From NCBI GenBank assembly GCA_964496705.1, contig CAZCBJ010000181.1:1-8314 (forward strand): 8,314 bases of DNA. The letters run 5' to 3'. How positions within the stretch are numbered: the first letter of the stretch is position 1; every line of letters begins with the position of its first letter. This DNA is from CAZCBJ01 sp964496705. GTDB taxonomy: Bacteria > Chloroflexota > Anaerolineae > Anaerolineales > Anaerolineaceae. The position numbers and the translations under genes were made by a program. Shown piece after piece: positions 1 through 3,722 of the stretch. The notes beneath the pieces are model-generated. The model was given only the letters and a program-made list of their open reading frames with translations, did no database searches and was not told the origin of the DNA.

Positions 1-38
1 AACCGATAACCGACAACCGACAACCAACAACCAACCGC
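1..38. repeat. Degenerate ACCGACAACC repeat tract
   Basis: Overlapping copies of AACCGACAACC with drift (AACCGATAACC, ACCAACAACC) fill the first 38 bases and are probably cut by the window edge. The same word family recurs at 1965-2016 and 3351-3361. The tract ends 12 bases before the TATAAT of the first gene. It is a low-complexity intergenic repeat with no coding sign. Confidence 0.6.
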
Positions 39-49
39 CAATCGCCCTG

Positions 50-55
50 TATAAT
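50..55 (+). promoter_or_regulatory. -10 box TATAAT of the Nudix gene
   Basis: A perfect TATAAT lies 20 bases upstream of the ATG at 76. Transcription would begin near 62, leaving a leader of about 14 bases that holds the GGAGG at 67-71. No TTGACA-like -35 stands at the right distance. An ACAACC from the upstream repeat tract (27-32) sits where the -35 would be, 17 bases away. Confidence 0.55.
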
Positions 56-75
56 TAACCCATCACGGAGGAGCC

Positions 76-546
76 ATGAAGAGCGTGCGCGTTTCGGTGA
101 AAGCCTTGATCATCCAGGAGGGGCGGCTGCTGGCGGTGCAGAAGCGCGGCGAGGACGGCAGCCTGTTCTACGCGCTGCCCGGCGGCGGGCAAAAGGTCGG
201 CGAAACACTGATCGAGGCCGTCGGGCGCGAATGCCGCGAGGAGCTGAACATCGCGGTGGAGGTGGGGCCGCTGGTCTTCATCCGCGATTACATCGGCGCC
301 AACCACGAATTCGCCCGTTTTGATCCGGACGTGCATTTCCTCAACCTGGTCTTCGCCTGCCGGGTGCTGAGCGGAACCCCCGGCGCGGGCGGCACCCCCG
401 ACCGCCGCCAGGTGGGGCTGGCCTGGCTGGCGCTGGACGAGCTGGAGCGGGTGAACTTCTTTCCCCGCGCCGGCGCCGGGGTCATTCGCCGCTGGGCGCG
501 CGAGGGTCTGCCCGCCGAGCCGCTCTACCTGGGCGACGTGAATTAA
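76..546 (+). CDS. Nudix hydrolase (MutT-like), 156 aa
   Basis: This is a Nudix-family pyrophosphatase, a class that hydrolyses nucleoside diphosphates linked to another group. The substrate cannot be read from sequence. The Nudix box spans residues 37-59: G37, E43, then R51-E52-C53-R54-E55-E56, the metal-binding and catalytic Glu residues, ending in I59. The usual Gly of the box is Asn58. The strand before it carries LPGGG (34-38). Residues 1-20 form the expected first beta strand (VKALIIQEGRLL). At 156 aa it is full length for a stand-alone Nudix protein. The start at 76 is supported by GGAGG at 67-71, four bases upstream, and by the TATAAT at 50-55. It appears monocistronic: about 195 bases separate it from the next gene. 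Family assignment is firm; specific function is unknown. Confidence 0.93.
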   Translation: MKSVRVSVKALIIQEGRLLAVQKRGEDGSLFYALPGGGQKVGETLIEAVGRECREELNIAVEVGPLVFIRDYIGANHEFARFDPDVHFLNLVFACRVLSGTPGAGGTPDRRQVGLAWLALDELERVNFFPRAGAGVIRRWAREGLPAEPLYLGDVN

Positions 547-576
547 CCGCAGCCTGCAGCGGGACGAAAAGGTTGC

Positions 577-600
577 AAGGGGATTTTACTGACCCTTTTT
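577..600 (+). terminator. Weak possible terminator after the Nudix gene
   Basis: AAGGG (577-581) can pair with CCCTT (593-597) around an 11-base loop, and the right arm runs into TTTTT (596-600). The position, about 30 bases after the stop, suits a terminator. The 5-bp stem is short, so this is a weak call. Confidence 0.25.
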
Positions 601-626
601 AGCCCGATTTTCTTTGAGATCCTGCG

Positions 627-646
627 ACCTGTCCGGATGGACAGGT
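627..646. promoter_or_regulatory. Perfect 8-bp inverted repeat, possible operator
   Basis: ACCTGTCC (627-634) and its exact reverse complement GGACAGGT (639-646) flank a GGAT centre. The pair lies 68 bases upstream of the TATACT at 714-719. No T-run follows, which argues against a terminator. An upstream operator for the lipoprotein gene, or an RNA hairpin, are the simplest readings. A weaker GCCCG/CGGGC pair (652-656 / 666-670) follows. Confidence 0.4.
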
Positions 647-713
647 GTTCTGCCCGACTTTCTGCCGGGCGAAAACCTGCCGCGCGACGGGCGAAGCGGC
701 GGCGCGCGCGACG

Positions 714-719
714 TATACT
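714..719 (+). promoter_or_regulatory. -10 box TATACT of the lipoprotein gene
   Basis: TATACT sits 21 bases upstream of the ATG at 741, in an otherwise very GC-rich stretch. Transcription would begin near 726. AAAGGA (728-733) gives a ribosome site 7 bases before the ATG. No clear -35 is seen, so an activator may be needed. Confidence 0.45.
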
Positions 720-740
720 CATGCCGGAAAGGAAATTCCC

Positions 741-1481
741 ATGAAATACGCGCTAGCTTTGCTCCTTTGTGTTTTCGTGATCCTGCTCTCAGCCTGCGGC
801 TTCATGAGCCGCGCGGTCAGTGTCAGCCAAAAAACGGTGGTCGGCTCGGGCGTGGTCGTCCGCGAGGAGCGACCGCTGGGCAGCATTCACGCCGTGGATG
901 TGCGCGGTTTTGGCACGCTGATCATCACCCCGGGCGAGCAGGAATCGCTGGTGATTGAAGCCGAGGACAACCTCATCCCCTACCTGGTCTCCGAGGTGCG
1001 CGGCGGCTGCCTGTACCTGCGCACCAGGCCGCTGTTTTCGTTTCAATCCAGCAAGCCGATTCGCTACCACCTGACCGTCCGCGCCCTGGACAAGATGCGG
1101 GTGGAAGGTTTCGCCGCAGTGGAAGCCGCCGGTTTTGATTTCAACCAGCTGGACGCGCGCCTGGACGGCTACGGGCAGATCAGCCTGAGCGGTGCGCGCA
1201 TTGGTCAGCTTGACGCCCGCCTGGGCGGCTTCAGCCAGCTCAACGCCCAGGGGAGCGCCGACAGCCAGTCGCTGAACCTCAGCGGTTACGCCCAGGTGCA
1301 GGCCGCCGGGCTGGTGAGCCGCGATGCGCATGTGCGCATGGGCGGCAGCAGCCAGGCTGAGATTCAGGTCACCGACACGCTGGACGCGCGCGTGGACGAT
1401 AGCGCCCGCCTGAGCTACGCCGGCGCGCCGCAGGTGCGGCAGGTGGTCTCGCCCACCGGGCACATCCAGCCCATCCAATGA
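741..1481 (+). CDS. DUF2807 (head-GIN domain) lipoprotein, 246 aa
   Basis: This is a predicted exported lipoprotein of the DUF2807 / putative auto-transporter adhesin head-GIN family. These are single-stranded beta-solenoid proteins of the cell surface with no established reaction. Residues 1-18 form a short hydrophobic signal followed by the lipobox L16-S17-A18-C19, so Cys19 would be lipidated after cleavage. The family opening is visible: VGSGVVVREERPLGSIHAVDV (split at 34-54), then GTLIITPGEQ and EAEDNLIPYLV. From about residue 137 there are five rungs of roughly 20 residues, each holding an LDAR/LNLS-type strand and a G-Y/F/S-x-Q turn. The open frame extends upstream to 645, but 741 is chosen because the lipoprotein signal begins there and AAAGGA (728-733) precedes it. 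Cellular role is unknown; envelope location is confident. Confidence 0.88.
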   Translation: MKYALALLLCVFVILLSACGFMSRAVSVSQKTVVGSGVVVREERPLGSIHAVDVRGFGTLIITPGEQESLVIEAEDNLIPYLVSEVRGGCLYLRTRPLFSFQSSKPIRYHLTVRALDKMRVEGFAAVEAAGFDFNQLDARLDGYGQISLSGARIGQLDARLGGFSQLNAQGSADSQSLNLSGYAQVQAAGLVSRDAHVRMGGSSQAEIQVTDTLDARVDDSARLSYAGAPQVRQVVSPTGHIQPIQ

Positions 1482-1499
1482 TGCGCAGAGCGAGCCTGT

Positions 1500-1536
1500 G
1501 CAGGTTGGGGTGACGGTTCCGCTCAACCCAACCTGC
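1500..1536. repeat. 10-bp perfect inverted repeat / partial copy of dispersed repeat
   Basis: GCAGGTTGGG (1500-1509) is the exact reverse complement of CCCAACCTGC (1527-1536), with a 17-base loop, 18 bases after the lipoprotein stop. The right half (1510-1536) closely matches the right end of the repeat at 1548-1664 and 3246-3333 (a TGACGG word, then CGCTCAACCCAACC). It may end transcription of the lipoprotein gene as a hairpin, though no T-run follows. Confidence 0.55.
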
Positions 1537-1547
1537 CCCTCAACCAT

Positions 1548-1664
1548 GTGACTCTCTCAGCCCGCAGGGGCGAAGGGTCTCGTCCTTGCAGACCGTTGGG
1601 TTTCGCTTGAGTGGTTGAGGGGAAAAATCAATGACGGTCTCGCTCAACCCAACCTACACCAACT
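1548..1664. repeat. Dispersed intergenic repeat, copy A
   Basis: Begins GTGACTCTCT and ends CTACACCAACT. The part 1595-1664 matches 3265-3333 with two substitutions and a one-base indel, so the two are clearly the same element. Both copies carry GTTGGGTT (1595-1602 here) and its reverse complement AACCCAAC (1646-1653), which can form a long-loop hairpin. Copy A has about 30 bases between the opening word and the core that copy B lacks. The word GCGAAGGGTCTCG at 1570-1582 occurs again at 1696-1708. No coding potential. Confidence 0.75.
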
Positions 1665-1679
1665 GCGTAAACCACCCCG

Positions 1680-1708
1680 TGATTCCCTGAGCGCAGCGAA
1701 GGGTCTCG
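1680..1708. repeat. Second copy of the GCGAAGGGTCTCG module
   Basis: TGATTCCCTGAGCGCAGCGAAGGGTCTCG-type text. Its last 13 bases (1696-1708) repeat 1570-1582 exactly, and the preceding CTGAG word resembles the CTCTCTCAG of copy A. It looks like another fragment of the same composite intergenic repeat family. Confidence 0.45.
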
Positions 1709-1734
1709 CCCCGCCGCAGGAGCCCCCTCTCGCA

Positions 1735-1746
1735 GGTTCCGAACCC
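1735..1746. repeat. Left 12-bp target duplication of the MITE
   Basis: GGTTCCGAACCC, identical to 1937-1948 and directly abutting the left inverted repeat. The word is itself nearly symmetric (GGTTC-C-GAACC). Confidence 0.75.
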
Positions 1747-1777
1747 AATCGTATCAACTTAAGCAATTCCGCATTTC

Positions 1778-1799
1778 GCCTAGGGATGAATCCCCAGGC
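1778..1799. repeat. MITE hairpin 1
   Basis: GCCTAGGGAT (1778-1787) pairs with ATCCCCAGGC (1790-1799) with one mismatch and a two-base centre. Confidence 0.65.
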
Positions 1800-1810
1800 C
1801 ATTCTTCACC

Positions 1811-1833
1811 CAAACCCACTTGAAGTGGGTTTG
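1811..1833. repeat. MITE hairpin 2 (11-bp perfect palindrome)
   Basis: CAAACCCACTT (1811-1821) and its exact reverse complement AAGTGGGTTTG (1823-1833) flank a single G. Confidence 0.75.
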
Positions 1834-1848
1834 AGAAGGCTTTCTAGC

Positions 1849-1867
1849 CTGCGAATTCCATTCGCAG
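1849..1867. repeat. MITE hairpin 3
   Basis: CTGCGAAT (1849-1856) and its exact reverse complement ATTCGCAG (1860-1867) flank TCC. Confidence 0.7.
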
Positions 1868-1936
1868 CCCAAGAAGCGACAAATTTCCCGGCAATATCAT
1901 TTTTTACAATCGTCTTCCCCTTAAGTTGACACCATT

Positions 1937-1948
1937 GGTTCCGAACCC
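1937..1948. repeat. Right 12-bp target duplication of the MITE
   Basis: GGTTCCGAACCC, identical to 1735-1746 and abutting the right inverted repeat at 1936. Confidence 0.75.
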
Positions 1949-1964
1949 TGCGGGAGGGTGGAAA

Positions 1965-2016
1965 ACCGACAACCGACAACTGACCACCGACAACCGATTC
2001 CCGACCACCGACAACC
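1965..2016. repeat. ACCGACAACC-type repeat tract
   Basis: Four copies of ACCGACAAC with CCACC or TTCCC linkers run up to 2016, then a pyrimidine-rich stretch leads to TATAAT at 2035. Same family as 1-38. Repetitive and non-coding. Confidence 0.65.
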
Positions 2017-2034
2017 TTCTTCTTCCCCCTCATG

Positions 2035-2040
2035 TATAAT
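2035..2040 (+). promoter_or_regulatory. -10 box TATAAT of the methyltransferase remnant / kinase unit
   Basis: A perfect TATAAT 32 bases upstream of the ATG at 2072; transcription would begin near 2047. AGGA at 2061-2064 is the ribosome site, 7 bases before the ATG. As at 50-55, an ACAACC (2011-2016) from the repeat tract stands where a -35 would be, here 18 bases away. Confidence 0.55.
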
Positions 2041-2071
2041 ATCCTCATCCTTTTCCATCCAGGATGTCCCC

Positions 2072-2221
2072 ATGTCCCCCAAACCGATCACCCGCAACAC
2101 CCTCTTCTACGGCGACAACCTGCCCGTGCTGAGAAACTACATCCCCGACGAGTCGATCGACCTGATCTACCTCGCGGGCACCTTCAAGCGCGCCGGCAAG
2201 CAGGAAGGGCTGGGGATATAA
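2072..2221 (+). pseudogene. Truncated DNA methyltransferase remnant, 49 codons
   Basis: The first 34 residues match the opening of DNA N4/N6 methyltransferases whose DPPF motif lies near the N-terminus (type III Mod-like / beta-group). The visible text is NTLFYGDNLPVL, then IPDESIDLIYL, which in intact relatives runs straight into DPPF. Here the next residues are AGTFKRAGKQEGLGI and a stop. The catalytic DPPF, the SAM-binding motif and the target-recognition region are all missing, so it cannot methylate DNA. Promoter (2035-2040), ribosome site (2061-2064) and ATG are intact, so the short peptide may still be made. The tail could be the old C-terminus of the same gene, joined by an internal deletion; that is inference. 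Its TAA (2219-2221) overlaps the proposed start of the kinase gene. Confidence 0.75.
2203..2209 (+). promoter_or_regulatory. Ribosome site GGAAGGG for the kinase gene
   Basis: A good purine-rich site inside the remnant ORF, 8 bases before the ATA at 2218. It supports initiation at 2218 although that codon is not ATG, GTG or TTG. Confidence 0.4.
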
Positions 2222-3249
2222 AAGCGGAGCCCGCCCTGCGCCCCTTTGACCAACTCACCCCGCGTGGAAAAATCCGCCGCCTGCGCGGGGCGGCGCTGCG
2301 CGCGCTGGCGCAATACGACCTGCCCGTGCGCGACCTGCGCTTGCTGGGCGCGTTCACCAACACCCTCTTCCGCGTGCGCGCGCTGGATGGGCGCAGCTAC
2401 GTGCTGCGCATTTGCGCGCCGGGCTGGCGCGACGAAGAGGACCTGCGCGCCGAGCTGGCCTGGCTGAGCGCGCTGCAGAGCGAGCCGGACATCCCCGCCC
2501 CTGTGCCGCTACCGGCGCGCGGCGGGGCGGGCTACGTGCTGGCCACTGCCCCGGGTCTGCAGCCGCTGCGCTGTGCGCTGTTCAGTTGGCTGCCGGGCGT
2601 CCCGCTGGCCCGGCGGCTCAGCCCGCAGAACCTGTACAAAATGGGCGAATTGTTCGCCCGCCTGCACCGCTTTTCCGCCGCCTTCACCCCGCCCCCCGGC
2701 TTCACCCACCGCCGCATGGACAGCCCCTTCTCGCGCGGTGAGCAGGCGCTGCTCTTTTCGGACGCCTGCCAGGATGCCCTCATCCCGCTCACCCGCGACC
2801 TGCTGGCGCGCACCGCCGCGCGCGTGCAGGCCGCCTTCGCCCGCCGCTACGCCGATTCCGCCGGGCTGCGCGTGATCCACAACGACCTGTGGCACGGCAA
2901 CATCCTCGTCCACCGCGGGCGGCTGTACCCGCTCGACTTCGAGGACACGCTGTGGGGCTATCCGGTGCAGGACCTGGCCATGGCGCTGCACGACCTGATG
3001 AACGACGTGCCGGCGGATGATTTCGAGCCGCTGCAGGCCGCCCTGCGCCGCGGTTACGAAAGCCTGCAGCCCTGGCCCGAAGCCTACCCCGGCGAGGTGG
3101 ACGCCTTTCGCGCCGGGCGGGTGCTGTGGGTGGCCAATTACGTCGCCGTCCACCAGCGTCCCCACCTGGCCGATTTTCTCGAAGGACTCGCCCCCCAGTT
3201 GGCGCGTTTTCTGGAGAGCGGCCTGCTGCGCAAACCACCCGCCGCGTGA
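2218..3249 (+). CDS. APH/SrkA-like phosphotransferase, about 343 aa, unusual start
   Basis: A small-molecule kinase of the phosphotransferase (APH, PF01636) / SrkA-homoserine kinase II superfamily, predicted cytosolic and ATP-dependent; the substrate is unknown. With residue 1 at 2218, the N-lobe carries LGAFTNTLFRV (43-53) and YVLRI (61-65). The catalytic loop is H221-N-D223-L-W-H-G-N228 and the metal-binding motif is D240-F-E-D, followed by GYPVQDLAMAL. All hallmark residues are present and the length is normal, so the C-terminal part is intact. No ATG, GTG or TTG lies in frame between 2035 and 2325. The only upstream ATG in frame (2032) sits in the promoter. The best candidate is ATA at 2218, preceded by GGAAGGG (2203-2209) and overlapping the TAA of the remnant as ATAA, like the common ATGA coupling. 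Alternatives are CTG 2236, GTG 2326, or a lost start. The stop lies in the dispersed repeat starting at 3246. Confidence 0.8.
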   Translation: MKAEPALRPFDQLTPRGKIRRLRGAALRALAQYDLPVRDLRLLGAFTNTLFRVRALDGRSYVLRICAPGWRDEEDLRAELAWLSALQSEPDIPAPVPLPARGGAGYVLATAPGLQPLRCALFSWLPGVPLARRLSPQNLYKMGELFARLHRFSAAFTPPPGFTHRRMDSPFSRGEQALLFSDACQDALIPLTRDLLARTAARVQAAFARRYADSAGLRVIHNDLWHGNILVHRGRLYPLDFEDTLWGYPVQDLAMALHDLMNDVPADDFEPLQAALRRGYESLQPWPEAYPGEVDAFRAGRVLWVANYVAVHQRPHLADFLEGLAPQLARFLESGLLRKPPAA

Positions 3250-3333
3250 CTCTCTGAGCAGATTGTTGGGTTTCGCTGGAGTGGTTGAGGAGAAAATCAA
3301 TGACGGTCTCGCTCAACCCAACCTACACCAACT
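3246..3333. repeat. Dispersed intergenic repeat, copy B
   Basis: Shares the opening GTGACTCTCT (3246-3255) and the 69-base core 3265-3333 with copy A at 1548-1664. GTTGGGTT (3265-3272) and AACCCAAC (3315-3322) can pair. The kinase stop codon (3247-3249) is part of this repeat. It may serve as a transcript end for the kinase, but no T-run follows. Confidence 0.75.
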
Positions 3334-3361
3334 ACTACACCAACTACACCAACCGACAACC
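3325..3361. repeat. ACACCAACT nonamer tract
   Basis: ACACCAACT (3325-3333), ACT, ACACCAACT (3337-3345), ACACCAACC (3346-3354), then GACAACC (3355-3361), which joins the ACCGACAACC family. It grows out of the right end of copy B. Confidence 0.6.
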
Positions 3362-3370
3362 TCTTCCCGT

Positions 3371-3398
3371 CGTTAAAGTAGTTAAAAGAGTCGTTAAT
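3371..3398. repeat. GTTAAA nonamer-like tract
   Basis: Three GTTAAA/GTTAAT words at 3372, 3381 and 3393, each followed or preceded by GT(A/C)-like text. The first two are 9 bases apart. Short, degenerate and non-coding. Confidence 0.4.
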
Positions 3399-3407
3399 AT
3401 GAATCAC

Positions 3408-3618
3408 GTGCAAATTTTGCACTCACACGGCGTGCAATTTTTGCACGTTTCACGGATGCAGAATCTGCACGCTGGCCGCCAACATGCAAAAGATTCCCGC
3501 TGGCCTGCAGGCAAAATCTGCGTCCCGGCCAGGATGCAAAAAACGCCCGCCGGGCAGCATGCAAAATCTGCATTCAGGCGCGTCTGTTTGGCATCTTTCC
3601 TGAATGCAAAATCTGCAC
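3408..3618. repeat. Array of 15-bp palindromic RTGCAAAATCTGCAY units
   Basis: Eight units of about 15 bases start at 3408, 3432, 3456, 3484, 3509, 3534, 3559 and 3604; spacings are 24, 24, 28, 25, 25, 25 and 45. The first is GTGCAAA-T-TTTGCAC, the second GTGCAATTTTTGCAC, the third ATGCAGAATCTGCAC. Those at 3559 and 3604 read ATGCAAAATCTGCAT/C. Units at 3484 and 3534 keep only the left half, and a degenerate one may lie near 3584. Linkers are 9-13 bases and GC-rich. It is not CRISPR: units and linkers are too short. The array ends 55 bases upstream of the -35 of the next gene, so a multi-site operator or a repeat family are both possible. Confidence 0.7.
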
Positions 3619-3673
3619 GCAGGCGCCCGCCATACATTGTACAAAACCACCGCAAGCAAGGACTCTCAAGGAA

Positions 3674-3701
3674 TTGAATCGGTCTATTTTCTGAGTATAC
3701 T
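3674..3701 (+). promoter_or_regulatory. Promoter of the beta-helix gene
   Basis: TTGAAT (3674-3679), a 16-base spacer, then TATACT (3696-3701). Transcription would begin near 3708. This is the best sigma-70-type promoter in the window with both hexamers visible. Confidence 0.6.
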
Positions 3702-3712
3702 GATAGTGAGAT

Positions 3713-3717
3713 GGTGG
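3713..3717 (+). promoter_or_regulatory. Ribosome site GGTGG deciding the start at 3723
   Basis: GGTGG lies 5 bases before the ATG at 3723. The alternative ATG at 3711 would leave a leader of only about 3 bases after the predicted transcript start, with no room for a ribosome site. Confidence 0.4.
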
Positions 3718-3722
3718 TTCAG

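Larger units (their letters stand above)
1747..1936. mobile_element. 190-bp MITE with 17-bp inverted ends
   Basis: The left end AATCGTATCAACTTAAG (1747-1763) matches the reverse complement of the right end (1920-1936, AATGGTGTCAACTTAAG) at 15 of 17 positions. Exact 12-bp direct repeats (1735-1746 and 1937-1948) abut both ends, which is the signature of transposition. No transposase is encoded, so it is non-autonomous and would need a related element in trans. A 10-12 bp duplication is known for IS4-type elements such as IS231; assignment to that group is inference only. The interior holds three hairpins (1778-1799, 1811-1833, 1849-1867). Base composition is AT-richer than the flanks, and short open frames across it look accidental. 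Confidence 0.8.
1725..1958. repeat. Palindrome split by the MITE
   Basis: If the MITE and one target copy are removed, 1725-1746 joins 1949-1958. The result is a near-perfect palindrome: CCCTCTCGCAGGTTC pairs with GAACC(C)TGCGGGAGGG around a single central C, with one bulged C (1746) and one T-G pair (1730/1953), about 15 base pairs. It was therefore a stem-loop element before insertion, and the insertion point is its apex. Confidence 0.65.

Noticed and set aside
645..740. Upstream ATG at 645 for the lipoprotein
   Set aside because: It would place 32 hydrophilic residues before the signal peptide and lies upstream of the TATACT box; 741 has a ribosome site and the lipobox context.
789..1547. 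252-residue minus-strand open frame
   Set aside because: Opposite the DUF2807 lipoprotein, which has a clear lipobox and ribosome site. The frame is a composition artefact.
1615..1929. 104-residue + strand open frame across the dispersed repeat and MITE
   Set aside because: It runs through repeat copy A, the split palindrome and the MITE, so it cannot be an old gene; no ribosome site or family resemblance.
1806..2048. 80-residue minus-strand open frame with Val-Val-Gly repeats
   Set aside because: The repetitive part is just the translated ACCGACAACC tract and the rest is MITE.
2032..2217. ATG at 2032 as start of the kinase protein
   Set aside because: This ATG overlaps the TATAAT promoter box, so it would not be in the transcript, and the added residues are an out-of-frame reading of the methyltransferase remnant.
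3408..3618. CRISPR array
   Set aside because: Units are about 15 bp and linkers 9-13 bp, both far below CRISPR sizes; two units keep only half the motif and no cas gene is near.
3404..3655. Cys-rich 83-residue open frame on the minus strand over the palindrome array
   Set aside because: Two overlapping minus-strand frames are open here, the repeat step of 24-28 bases does not keep frame, and no ribosome site or promoter is seen. The Cys codons come from the TGCA palindromes.
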